Assembly (NCBI GenBank): GCA_022605955.1
Contig: JAKCOZ010000001.1
Coordinates: 79,224,520-79,288,519 of the forward strand
Direction of reading: 5' to 3'
Length of the DNA: 64,000 bases
Source of the DNA: Rallus limicola
Lineage: Eukaryota > Chordata > Aves > Gruiformes > Rallidae
The position numbers and the translations under genes are program-made. This document shows, piece by piece, positions 33,159 through 45,900 of the stretch (the stretch's first letter is position 1; each line of letters opens with the position of its first letter). The notes under the pieces are model-generated. The model was given only the letters and a program-made list of their open reading frames with translations, had not been told where the DNA came from and did not search any database.

Positions 33159-34984
33159 GGGGACAACCCCTATGGAGGTTGGAAGGAAGGCATTTTTAGT
33201 GCATCACTTGCATGCAATATGTGACTACTGTTACAGCCCTGTAGAAGAGGAATGGGGGTTGGACCCTGCAGACCACTGCTGTAGTCTGAGCAGTGTGTAT
33301 TGATTGAGGGAGCGGGTTTCTTCCATATATTCATAGAGGCTGGTTTAGCCTGAGCTGGGACTCGGAGACTGTGTCTCTCTTTCTCTGGTTATGATTTATG
33401 ACTTCAATCCAATTTATGGCCATTTACAAGAATGCTGAACTGGCTGTAAATCAGTAAAGGACCATAAAATACTCATGAGAACTGCTGAAATCCATCTGGG
33501 TGAGCTTCCTTCCCTCCCAAGAGCAGCCAGCTGAGGGCAGGAAGATGTAGCCCTCCCATCAAGCCTGCTAGCAGTGACATGGTGTGGGGGTGAGATGTAG
33601 TACTCAGCTGGAGGAAAAGGTGAAGGAGGCTGATTCTCTGAGACTGTACAGGAGTCAGGTGAGCCATTGCCTGAGGAACAGAATGGTGATTGCAGCAGCT
33701 CTGTAGGGCTTCCTCAGAAGAGCTTCACCTGAGAGCAGGCCTCAGTTGAAATCTATGGCTTCAGCCATCCAAGTGGAAGCAGTAAGTGAGGTCATCTTAA
33801 GTGATCTACGACTATATTTCAGTGGGTCAGTGTTTTATTGAGCCACTGATTTTTGTGGGCAATTTGTGGGCACCACAGACATAAACATCATAGTTTTTTT
33901 TTATTCTTATCAGCTACTCCAAAGACGTGTTTGTGTGGCATGTTGTTTTGGCTGTTAGAATCACAATCCCCAGGGATTTTCTTTACCTGTCCATCTTGCC
34001 TGAGGATCTTATCTTGTTCCTCAGCAAGGAGATCAGATGATGTAAGGAAGCCCTCCAAGCAAGGGGCCGGGTTGTGCCAAATTACATGCTTACCCCAGCA
34101 GCAGAGATGCTACAGAGCCACTGGGATGTATCTATATTGATTCAAGATCTATCTTTGCAGTGCAGATTTCACACATGCTAAAAATGTCTTAATTTCCAGG
34201 CAGCAGTTGGGATCTGATGAGAATGTTTGCAAGTCTCTTTCTTCCTTTCTACCCTACTGTAAGTTGATGAGTGGAGTACCAGGCTAGAAGGCCCTACAGG
34301 AGTCAGCAGTCCTTGGTCTGCTTGTGCTCTTTAGCAGCAATTGGGCTGTAGAATAGGTTTGGTAGAAAAATCACTGAAGAGTCCAGAAGTATCCCTCAAA
34401 CTCTCACTCTGTGAGATGATGATGTTCAGTCCTGTAATGAATGATCAAAAGCCAGGAACTCTAGCATGCCAGGAGACTAAACACTCCACAGACTTCTTTG
34501 CTCTGAATTGCAAAGAAAGCTATTGTTAAACCCCCTACCTCCCTGGTGGGTATACCATGTTCTTGGGTGGAAGGGGAGCTGTGATGATGCTCTGCTTTTC
34601 TTTCCTCCTGTGTCTTGGTGAGAAGAGGACTAAGCTTACTCAGGTGTCTAGGAAATCCAGAGAGGGGTATGATCTTGTCCCTCCTGAGTAGTGTGGTTTA
34701 AGCCATTGGGTTCACTTACTGAATGTCTGAAAGGTGTCAGTATGGTAGCCAGCTGAGACAGGTTGATTTGCTTTGGTTTCTATATACCACTGGAAGACAA
34801 TGGAAAGGATAAGAGTGCCTAAGATATTCTGCTGGCTCAAACATGGAGGAGGAATGCAGAAAACCATCACAAAGTGCAGTGTGGGTTAGTCCTGTATGTT
34901 CATCACCTGCACTTCAGAGCTTCCTCACACCTGGGATGAGCATCCCCTTGTTATGGAACCACCTGACACAAGATTGTTGGTAGG
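33159..34984. other. Non-coding sequence, nothing recognised
   Basis: A small AT-rich patch near 33390-33475 (CAATCCAATTTATGGCC, AAATCAGTAAAGG) could be constrained but is unremarkable alone. Frames up to 95 codons are unrecognised. Confidence 0.45.
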
Positions 34985-35250
34985 AAGAGCTAAGAAAGAC
35001 TATGTTCATCAAACCCAGTACTCTGCATGATGCAGTTCTATGGGGTAGCTCTGTGATAATTTCCCTCAAATCTTGGGAGTGGTGTTTGGACCACAGCTCA
35101 GAATAATCCAGTCTGGATTTAAAGAAATCCCTGTGAGAAATCCTCCCCACAAGCCTTGGCACCCTGTCCCAGAAGGTAATTACCCCTGCTGTTAAACATC
35201 GCTAGTCCAAATCTGCCTAGCTGCAGATCTGTGGCTCTCTTGCCCATTGG
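34985..35250 (-). mobile_element. Ancient CR1 LINE 3' region, reverse strand
   Basis: On +, CCAGTCTGGATTTAAAGAAA, GAGAAATCCTCCCCACAAGC, CCCTGTCCCAGAAGGTAATT and ACCCCTGCTGTTAAACATC follow the reverse complement of old amniote CR1 ('ccagtcttgatttaaagac...ggagaatccaccac...ttgttccagtggttaattaccctcactgttaaa'). It belongs to the same kind of relic as 23715-24020. A 163-codon reverse frame overlapping it is not a gene. Confidence 0.6.
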
Positions 35251-38000
35251 GCATGTGCCAAAGCAGCTTGGTGCTTCACCTCCGAGCCAGTATTTCCAAC
35301 CAGGCTGGCTCAGGAAGCCGCTCACCTCTGGGATGCTGCTGCAGTTTGCCAAGAGCAATGAACCCTGGCAAGCGCTGTGTCTCTCTCTTCTTTCTTGTAT
35401 GCAATGCCTTGGGGAGAGATAAGAGATTGTGCTGTCTACGCACCGCCTGTGACCCTGTAGCGCCCTGAGAATGAAGTCCAGGCTCTGCTCTACTTCACAG
35501 TCAAAACAACAGCAGAAAATAACTTCCACTTTCTTTGTTTCCTGTGAGCTCAGGCTCGTAGACAACGATAACGAGAAATTGCTACAGCCGAGTGGTGAGT
35601 GAGCAAGCAAGCCTGAAGAATGTCTCCCTTATCCCTCTGGCCAGCACAGGCTTAAAAAAAGCAGTGCTGATCACCTGACTGCTTGGACAGGGCTAAACCC
35701 ATGCCAAGAGAAGCCATGCTAAGAGTGAGGGAAGGAAGATAACTTGCAATAAGCTGATAAAAACCTGGGAGTAACCTATGCCTCCATGCTGAATGGGCTA
35801 TCTTTTTCCCATCTAATATAGGATGCAGGCCCTGGGCTGGAGCATGCTGTTCTGCACATCACTCAGCTGCTGCAGATGCAGGACTGCTGGGAAAGGAGAG
35901 GCAAATTAGGTCGGCCTGAGCTGTGCAGATTCTTCGCTGCTGTGCTCTTGACTGGGGTCCTTCCAGGGTGCCGTGTCACCTGAAGCCCAGGTCCCATTTT
36001 CTCTGTAGTCTTACGCCTATTTGGCAAACGTGTCCGTTGCCTTCTGTTATCACTTTACTGAAGGGGAAATCTCTCTTGGAGTACTCCTTAGAGACGAGCC
36101 AACAACGTCACTGTTTCAGGATAAAAACCCCCAGGTTTGCAAGTTTCCCTCACACTGACAGACATTTTCCTTTCGCATTAGACAAATCAGATAGACATCA
36201 TCTTACAGACCTACTGCTCACCACATATACCCTTAATGCTCTGTGGAGAGTTCAGCTTAGAATCAGGATAGCCAAAAGCCTGTGATGTTATGAGTACATG
36301 AAACTACTGCTAAAGGTTTGGCTATAATTAAGGGATTACATAGTGTGTGATTCTCTGACAATGGAATATTCTGCTGTGTCTCCCATAGCCTGACATTTTA
36401 ATTCATAATCTAAGGAGTCTACAGCTGGTTTGCTCTTTTATTTATTTCAGATTGAGTTGTGTGAATAATGGATTCTTCAATTCGATGGCTGGACAAAAAA
36501 AATATTAAGGTACGCCTGAAGGAAAAAACAGAATGGTGGATTCCATTGAGCAGAAGCACCTCTTTCAATTCAGAACTGAAAGAGATGGAAAAGATAAATC
36601 TCATTTAATTGTGGGAGAAATGTTAACTCATTTCTTGTAAAGGGTTTTTTCTTTCTTTTTTAGGATGGCAGTGTTTTAAAAATATAAATAAATCTGACTT
36701 TCCTGAGATTTCTTTTCTCCATCTTTCCCGATGCCTCATTCTTTCATCCAGAAGCGTTTGTCAAAACTGACCCAAGCTCACTCAGATTCTCACAGGAACT
36801 ACTTTTGTTCTGCTCAAATGTTATGCACAGCCTCTCCCAGTGGCCTCTGTTTTGTGACTTGGAACTTCCAGTGAGTTTTCAGGATTCCACACTTACTTCC
36901 TTCTGGTACCAGGATAGCAAATAGCTTCTGCTTGAGTGAAATGCAGTTCCTAACAAGTTCTTCAGTGCTTAACTGTAGTTTCAAAGCCAAGCCTCACATA
37001 AAGAAAAAGTTTCTGCAAGCCAAAATGAGGTGCATTGGTATGCTGAAAGCTTCTTTGCTTCAGCTGCTTTACACAGATGTAGCTGATTTGAATGTAGTAA
37101 ATAATTTGTTGTATAGGAAGGTGTAAACTCCTCTTCCTTCTCGTTGAGCTGACTGTATAGGACAAAGTTACTTTGGTAAGTGAATGCTCCAAGTCTGATT
37201 GTGATGCATACACAGGAAACAGATTTGTTGAATGTGAAGAGGCAAACCTGCCATCTGATAGTAACTGGGCAGGTGGTGATTTGTGATTACTCTTCCTGAG
37301 TAGCTGAGAATTATGCACATCCTATTATGTTTAACCCATCTGTCCTGCTTTCCCCCCACATACTTTTATCTTGTCCTCGTCTTCAGAGCTGTTAGCTCTT
37401 TTTGTAAGAGGTTGTTGTTCAGTCTGCACTTGTACTACTAAAATTGCTGAGTTATGCCACCAATGTGTCCCCAGGTATGTCCTATCTTGATGTATGTCCT
37501 TCCTGACACTGACTGACTGTGAGTAAATGTTTTGTCTTTGGAAGAGATGATGTTGCTGTTGCTTTCATTATACTGATTTAAGGAATCTGATGAAGGCAGT
37601 TTTGGGGTTGCTCCCTAGGAGCCAAGCTCTAAGGTTTGATGCAAATTTCTAAAAAGGAGGTGGGTTTGCATGCTGTTGGCATTTGGTATGTAGGTGGAAG
37701 GCATTTGTGTGGGGAGCCATTTATTTGGAACATGCTTGGACAGTCAGTTTTACTTCCCCTGGAAGCCAGTCTTCAAGGTCCTGGGTTCTGATTACTTGTG
37801 GGCAATAGTAACAATGTACTCGTAGTCCAGTCTTTTGTTAGCAATTTCCAATGAGACTAGGGCAGGAACCTGTCTATGGTCAGAAGGACAGTCCTTTATC
37901 CCTCACCTTCTGGAAACCTGAGGTGTCTCCTCAAGTCAAGATGGATATGGAAGCCCAGGAGTGAATAAAGTCAAAGCTTATTCAAAACTAAAGGGGGGGA
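35251..38000. other. Non-coding sequence, nothing recognised
   Basis: Unique AT-rich sequence. Frames up to 120 codons (35923-36285, +) have no recognisable motif. No transposon is seen. Confidence 0.45.
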
Positions 38001-41000
38001 GTGGGACAGGACACAGCATAAGACACAGGAAAACACAAGGCCCAGGATCCAGCCAGAATTAAACAGGCCAACTTTGTGCACAGTGTCTGAGCCATTAGTA
38101 GCCAGCAGGGAAGAGCTCCTGAGGTCAGTTCAGACCTGGCATGCAGCAGCTCACAATTGGCTCAGCTGTGTGTCAGTGCAGATGGCAGCAGCTGCTGTTG
38201 TTGCGAGGTTTCCCCAGCCCGCTGTTGTTACCTGTTGCCAACTGGAGCAGGGTGGGGTGAGGGGGAAGAAAGGCAGAAAGTGGTGTGGCTTTTCTAAGCC
38301 TCAGCCTTAAGCCAACTTCACCCATTCATGATGCTGAAACCAGGGACTGGCATTCAGGGCAGTGCATGCAAATCATCTGAAATGGGATCGGCTCTTCTTG
38401 GTCCTGCTCTTTTGCTTTGATTTCCATGTTAGCTCTCATTTTTCCCTTGCATGTGTCTTCCCTCAGTGTTTGACCTTTCCTCCCCAGTCCCCTGGCCTTT
38501 TCTATTCTAAGCTGATAAGAGGGAGCTCAGAGTTGATATGCAGGAATCCCTGGACACAGCTATTTTTTTTCATCAGTAGTTAATTTTCCACTTCTTTTAT
38601 TTCCTTTGAGATTCAATACATCTACTTTCATGCTTCTGTGATTCAGTTTGTGGAGGAGACAGACAAGGAAATGCTGAATAAATCTCTTGCCTTCTCTCTC
38701 AATCCTTTACTCCCTTCTTTGCATTGCTCCCTCTCCCTTCCTTCATACACCACAGTTTTCACATCTGTCTAGGCTGGTCTTTTTTTGTTGTTCATAGGAC
38801 TCTGGCTTAGGACACTTACAGATGTTGAGAGGGAAGTCAGAGATTGTCATGTTTGGTTGACTAGAAGCCTTTGTGGCTTCAGCCCTCCCAGGCCTGCCTT
38901 GTTCTCACCTTAGAAAAACTGCCACGTCATTCACCATTCAGAAGCTTCATCGGTCCTGTGCCATTCCAGTTCCTGAGGAGTATGCAGCACAGGTTAGAGT
39001 GTTCACCGTAAATATCATGCCTTTCAAGGCTTTCATCTTAATGATAGAAGAAAAAGTTTATTAGAGAGGAAAGGCTGCATGCTGTGGAAATGCATCTCTT
39101 CCAGTAGAGAATAGGAGGAGGGAGATGGGAGTGAAAAGGAGGGGCAAAAGAGGGAGGGAAAATGATCAAAATGCCTCTCCAGCAGCATTAGGCTGAACCC
39201 TTTATGTCTAATTTATCTTCTTTTCATATGACCTGAAACTAAGTAAATATAGTTCCCTAGGCTACCATGTCCCTGCTACGTTCCCTGTTCTTTTACCCAG
39301 TGCGGAGGCAACAGTTTTCCATTAGGAAATAGCCTGCTTAATCTATTATCTAGCATAATAAACTGCCATCCTGGTACTGTTAGAGGGCTGCTAGCTAGCT
39401 AGCTGCTGTTTTACACTAGACTCATGTTTGTAGCATCTGACTATGTTAAAATAGCTGAAGTCACAGGCTAACAGTACCTGTCATGTCTGAGGGGAACACG
39501 TGTTGATTTCTGAGCAACTGTCTAGTTGTGTGATTTTTAGGAGGCATGTCTGAGGGAGCACATATGGGCAAAGTACTGCCAAACGCATTTCAAACTCGTC
39601 TGGGAAAAGTCTGCTTAGCAGCCAGACAGGACTCAGACACTGCATCCAAATAAAAGCAAGCAAATATCATTCAGATTATTAACAGAGCACAAGAGGATAC
39701 AGGACTTTCATGCATGCACTAGAAAGATTTTGGATACAGTAGTGCAAATGTTCCTCTTTGTATAATAGAGCCAGTGATGAGGAAGTCCACAGGGACAGTA
39801 CAATATGACAAGGATTAGCATTTGGGCTGTTAAAGGACTGAAAGCATCTCCTATTTTTCTGGTGATCAGCTGGGCTTAGAGGTCAAAATGCAGTTGTTGA
39901 AGTGTTTGGCTTGATTTAATACAAACTTTTTGCTCTTTTAAGACCAAAGAAAGAAATTTGGTCTTACCCACTCACTAAACACTGGTAGGAATATTCACAG
40001 CAGTTTCCAGTCTATCATAGTGGGATACTAACACTGAGTATTAAAGTATATAGCAATATCTGATCTCTAGTACCCATCCTTAACCCTCCCTTTAAAATGG
40101 GAGATAAGGCATCCTCCCTGGATGATCTCTCTACAACAACACAATGATCTTTCCCTGGTCTTGATTCTTTTATGAACTGACTGAACCACAAAAAGTAAGT
40201 ATGTGCAGCTGATCTCATGCACAATGACCTTGCAGTGTTTCATGCTGTGCCAAAGTTTCAGGGAGGTGTCCCATTACCTGGTATCATGAGTCATTATTGT
40301 CTTGACTACAGGAGCTCCTTGCACATAAAGGGAAAGAGCCTTCAGTGTGGATTGGTGAACAACCCTGGCAAGTCAGAGGACCATACTGACCCTGAAAGGC
40401 ATAGCATGAGGTCCACCAATGAGTTAAGTAGTTGCCTAAGGAGGCCCCAGGAGGAATCAATTCTCCATTGCTTTCTACTGCTGAAAAGTAGATTTATGGC
40501 ATTTTTATTCTACTATGCAAACGTGCCCTGAGCTCCAGGGAAAGGTGTTCTATAAATCCAGAAAAAGATCAGTCAGTGAAACAAAATGTTTGTATGTCTC
40601 ATAAGGGAGTCCTTGCTACGTGGTAAAGCGTCAGTTATCTTCAGCTGAGGATCTCCTGATATAAGTTGGAGCCAAGAAACAAGTAATTCACTTTGGGCTC
40701 CAAACAGATCTGGCAGAGTAATGGATTATTTATTGTTGTGACTGGGCCAAAAAGTGAGCGGAAACAGTTGGATTTTAGCCAGAACAGATTTTTTTGTAGT
40801 AGTAGTGTTGCCAAAGCAAGGCATCTTATGCCTTCCCCTTTGGTATCCTCTTGGTCAAATCCAAAATGCCTTATTTAATTCCTCTCAGAATGTCAGCTGC
40901 ATTTTCAGGATAACGGCTGTTAAAATGCTTTTGTTATGTAGGGCATCAGGCATTTTTTCAGCACCAGAACAGAAAGATCCTCACTTAAGGGAAGTGAGAC

Positions 41001-41142
41001 CTAAATATCTGCTGAGCTTTCCCAAAGAGCATCTGTGTATGTTGGGTGGTTTTTAAACCAGATGCAAGCACTGCTATTCCTTTGCTTGGCAGGAGATCAG
41101 TCACAACTGATGACCCTAAGATGATTTATGGTCTTGAAACCA
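38001..41142. other. Non-coding sequence with scattered motifs
   Basis: An ATGCAAAT octamer (38366-38373) is a known POU-factor site but is unsupported by context. 39190-39460 has AT-rich, repeat-free sequence with a CTAGCTAGCTAGCT run (about 39391-39404). No gene is recognised. Confidence 0.45.
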
Positions 41143-41204
41143 TCTTATTCTACTAGACAATCTCAGGAGATCTCTTCCAGTCTCAAAGACCCTGTGATCC
41201 TGTA
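41143..41204 (+). mobile_element. Decayed CR1 3' tail
   Basis: TATTCTACTAGACAATCTCA, GGAGATCTCTTCCAGTCTC, then AAAGACCCTGTGATCCTGT follows the last 60 bases of CR1 ('ttggactagatgatctccagaggtcccttccaacctcaaagattctatgattctgt'). Only the tail is recognisable; the body upstream has decayed or was never inserted. Confidence 0.55.
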
Positions 41205-42550
41205 AATAAGCTACTAGTGATAGCAGCTCAAACTGAGTCACCGGTTTGTCATCTTGCAAATGGACGCTTTTCAACCCCAGAGGGAAAGCAGGTCAAAACA
41301 TACCTTTGATGGGTTGGTTAAAGGCCAAATAAATGGCTACAAAGCTGGGCCATGATTTCTGGTTGTCCTGGTGCCTGAGGGTAGGTAAGATTCTGTCTGC
41401 AGTGTAGACAGCACCAAAGTAAGAGAACAGTTTATAGCTACATTTACTCCTCTAGCAGAGAGAGGATTTGGTAATTTCAGCTACATTAGGCAAGGGTCTG
41501 GGATGTAGCCAAAGCTTTGGCATGTATAGAATGCCATCTACAGTACCAGTAGATTGATCTTGTATCCTTGCACATGCTGCTGCTTGAAGTACAGATGGGA
41601 GTCTGAGATTTGTTGATTGTGCTCTAGATTAAAAAAAAATCACAAACAGAATCAAAATTCAGTTGATGAGCTATTCTTCTGTGGCTGAAATTGTTTGTCC
41701 TACAGTGTACTTTCTTAAGCAGCTAACACTGCTCATTGAGAACTTTGGCTATCTGCATTTTCCATCCTCTGTTACATTTACTCTGAAGATGAGTTCATCT
41801 CATCTCAATGGAAAACAAGTCCCAGAGATGAAAGAAATTCAAAGAATCAACTGCAAGGTTTCACTGACAGTGATGTATAGAAATTGAAAGTAAGCAAGTG
41901 TAAGCTGACCAACCCACTTAGGGTGTTAGGATTCTTTAAAAGCATTTAAAGAATTGAATGTATTAGACATGCAGGCTTGCTTAAGGGTGTAGGAGTAACA
42001 AAGGGATGTTAGGTTAGCTTATGGATGTAAAAATAATAGGATGTAATTTTTATTGCTTAAGTGTGTAGAAGAAAGAAGATTTACATAGCATGGTTTAAGG
42101 CTGTGAGAGGAACAGGATGAAATCAACCACACAAAAATCGAGGTGGCTGGAAAAATTTCCTTTAACATGCCTTGCAAGATGGTTTTCCAAAGGAAGAAAT
42201 TATAGCAGCATCAGGCCAATTATCTCTGAACTAATTCACCAGGGAAGGTACCTTAAGGTCCTCATAGCATCTTGCATGCAGAGGTGGAAATGGGGAGGGA
42301 AAAAAAAAAAAAAAAAGATAGTTAATAAGTTTTGATTATTTTATCGGGTATCCATTTTCTACTTCAGTTTCTGACCTTTAAGAGTCTCCTGTGTGTGATG
42401 TTTTTTTACCGCATATGGTATGTAGTTATGTGCAATGTTACGGGTGAGAAATCAAGCACACAGAAGCCTAGAAAGTACAAAAAAGAAAAAAAAGAAAGCG
42501 ATGATTTCTCTTGCAACATTAACTTAACTGTGTTAGAAAATGTATCAAAG
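41205..42550. other. AT-rich non-coding sequence
   Basis: Contains A17 (42300-42316) and no recognised gene. Frames below 76 codons are unremarkable. Confidence 0.5.
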
Positions 42551-42775
42551 GCCTGTTGACAAATTGGAAAGGGTTCAGATAAGAGCCCACTGGAATGACG
42601 CAGAGTTTGGAAATCTGCCTTTGGAACGAAAAACCTAGGAAACTCAATCTATTTAGAGAAGACCAAGAGGGATCATCACCATAGGCCCTGCTTACCTACT
42701 TAGGAAGAAGATTTCAGCAATTCTGGCAGAGAAAAGGCTGATGATACCCAGTAGTTGCAAGTGGAATTACACAAA

Positions 42776-42807
<32 letters not shown>

Positions 42808-42990
42808 TAAAGCATTTTTAATGGTGAGGAGGATAACTTTCCATCTGGATGAAATAACTGGAGAAATTCTAATTCTGCCATATATCAGACTTTTTCAAAT
42901 CCAGACTGGCCTGCTCTCCAAAAGAGATCCTACCTCAAACACAGACAGGTCGATACAGAAATTTTTTGTTGAAGTTCAATAGTTAAAGCT
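42551..42990 (+). mobile_element. Ancient CR1 LINE relic with microsatellite inside
   Basis: TGTTGACAAATTGGAAAGGG-TTCAGA, AAACTCAATCTATTTAGAGA, GCAGAGAAAAGGCTGATG and CTTTTTCAAATCCAGACTGG follow the old amniote CR1 ORF2 C-terminus and 3' UTR in order. The frame is destroyed. At 42776-42804 the relic is interrupted by (GT)6 and G17, which grew within it. Confidence 0.62.
42776..42804 (+). repeat. (GT)6-G17 microsatellite
   Basis: Alternating GT (42776-42787) runs into seventeen consecutive G (42788-42804). Length is likely variable and assembly unreliable. The G run can form a quadruplex. Confidence 0.92.
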
Positions 42991-45900
42991 AGGAAATCAT
43001 GCAAAATCATAATCTTTCCTTATGGTCTTGATATATGAATTTTGCTTTGTACTGCGTATCTGGTATCTCAGGAATGAAAAGCGTAGCTATAAAGCTGGTT
43101 TGTTTTCTATTTTGTTCCAGAGCTTTGTGACTGTTTTGTTCAATGGGGTTACAGGGAAACTGCACACAGAAATGTGCTTTCCCCTAGAGTGCTCATTCCA
43201 GCACACCACTGCTCCCAGAACCTGCCAACAGTATTTTTCTTGCTAGAAATGCCTGTATGCAAGGATGGACATCATCCTTGCTGGAACTGGAATCCCAGAC
43301 TTGCAGAGCTCCCAAAAATATGTCTTAAAACAAAAATGACAGTACAGATAGGACCTGGGGTTTAAAGACCCTTCCACTGGGAACTGTGCAGCATCACAGC
43401 ATAGGGGTGTTGTGATGTCTGGGAGGCGATGTGCCTCAGATGCAAGGGATGCAGTTTCTATGACATTGGTTGCTGCATCTCTACAGAATGGCTGCTGCAA
43501 AGGGCAGGAAGGCAAGGTGGTAAGGAAATGGTGTGCTTTGTGAAAGGCAGCACAAGTACATCAGTATTCCTGCCCAGGTGAGCAAAGTCAGGCAAGTGGA
43601 GTTGGAGGTGAGTTAGGGTACCACAAAAGAAGGATGTAGAATCTGAGTGGTTGAAAAATGATGCTGAAATACATTTTACAAGAAGAAATAGAAAGCTAAG
43701 TGAATGGGTGGGGGAAAAGTAGGAGGCTGTGCTTGTCACTGAATTTATTAAAAACAGACAAGACTCTCTTTTGGGTCCTACATGCTTCAGGGGTCTCCAC
43801 TCCTCAGCAGAAAACTTTCCAAATGCAGCTCATACATTAGACCTTCAGAGGGGAGCAGTACTTTACAAAATTGTCTGCTGGTATTAAGGATCTGACTTTC
43901 CATTTCTTACCTCAAGACTCCACCTTTTCTTTTTCTTTCACTATGCATAGCTTCATTCTCCCATTTGTTTCAGATTAAGACGTTGACCTGCAGTAGGAAA
44001 GAGTGTGTTTAGAATTAGACATCCAGCATCAGAGAGAAACTGAGGATTCTGGGCATGTGCATGTGAACAGGGGAAGTTGAAGACCACTTGTGAATGGAAG
44101 GCAAATACTTCCAAAATAAGGACTGTGATCTTTAAAAATGAGATGAATGCAATATATGGTCCTTGCAGATTTCCTCAAGGGGTAAATCATCAGGCACAGA
44201 GAAAACATGAATTACCTTTCCCTGTTTCAGATGTGACTTCTGTGTGGTAATAAAATGTTAAAATAGTTTTCACAGCAGTTGCTTGAGGCACCATGGGGGT
44301 TCATGGGAACTGTAGTTTGGGGCATCATTCTTATCCTGCCTGTCATTTTGTCTGCTGAGGTCTATCCTATAACTCCAAAGACCAGGAGTTGATGTTGCTC
44401 TTGGCCTGAAGTCTGATCAGTCCAGCTGTCCCTACTCTGATGGATAAGTCCTGGACCTATTTAAAATAGCTAATGCTTTGGACCCATTATGCATACACCC
44501 AGTGATTTGTGGGACTTCTATCATCCTGCATTTTTGTTTTTAAAGCTGTATTCCCTAATTTACTAATAGAAACCAGTACTGCCTGCCATGGTTATCTTTT
44601 TTGGCTGTATCTTTTAGCCCCTGGCCCATAAGTTAACTCATGAGGATGCAATCTCTTATCCCAAAGTAGTTTCTACTTTCCTTACAAGATCCATCTGCTA
44701 CAGAGGGGCAGAATATGCCCAGCAGCAGCAGTTAAGCCAAGAAGGATGGTAAGATTCCCTCCCCTTCATTAGGGAAGAGTTGAAATGGTAGGGGTTCAGG
44801 GGCAGAGAGGGAAGGCTCTCTTTCTGGCACAGAAGGATTGTTGTTAAGCTGCCAGGGCAAAAGCTGCTGCATCTGGGTGATAAGCCACCTTGTCAGAACC
44901 AGCTGGGTAGGGTGTCCTGGACAATAAAAGCTTTTCTGGTTTGGTGTGCTGGAAGACAGGGTGATGAAACAGCTGGCAGAGTTAATAACAGGCCTGTGCC
45001 ATTCCCAACCAGAGCTGTAAGCACTGGAGACTGGTGTGTGTGAGAAGCGTAGGTGCTTGTTTAGGGAAAAGAGGGCTGAGAAGAGGCTGGGTAGGACCTG
45101 ATGGAGTATGGAGTTGAGGGCAGCTGGACTGAATGAAACTTGGCGTACTTATGGGGAGGTGAGTGGGTGAGGACAGGAAGTATGTGTTAAGTCAGGGTTA
45201 AACTTTACTGCAAGTGCAGGTGATGTCAGTGTAAAGGAAAAATAGAAGATGTTCCCTTAGCTAGGACTAAATATTCTCATTAAGGTATGGAGCTTCGTTC
45301 CCTTCCTCCTTTGTTACTCATCAGTACCACCTCCACATGACTCTGCTTAGCTCATAGGGCTCCTTTCCCTGTCTATGAGGAGACAAAAGAGGATCTCCAT
45401 CTCTCCCTGCCGTTGTACTGCTATCACCTTCCCTAGCTGGATCTCATTTGAGTACAGATATAGGATAGACCCTGCAAATGCAAGGACTGCTCAGATACTT
45501 GCCCATAGGCTCTTCTGCAGTGTAAAGCTCCCACATTGAAGAGGAACAAGGGTTTTGTACCTAGTCTTTCCAATGGGGAAATAAGACAGAAATACTGAAG
45601 GATGAAAAGACACTCTCTACAGGGCCTGGTTAAAGAGGAAAGCATTCAGTCACGTCACTTTTGCTCTTCAGCCACTGCCTGCTGTAGTCCTTCTCTCAGG
45701 AGTGCAGCAAGTGACAGATTATTGCTGGCATGATCTGGTACTGGACCATAGCAGCATTCTGTTTCAGAAACCCTTGTTGGGAGAGATGTGTGTTCCTTGA
45801 GGTGTGTGCTCTAAAACTACTACTGTTTGACCAAACCCTAAAGCTTTTGTACAAAACTTTTCAGCATCTTGGAATGTTTTGCCTGAATAACAACTGCAGG

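Noticed and set aside
38366..38373. ATGCAAAT octamer
   Set aside because: An eight-base word is expected by chance in 64 kb; no supporting context.
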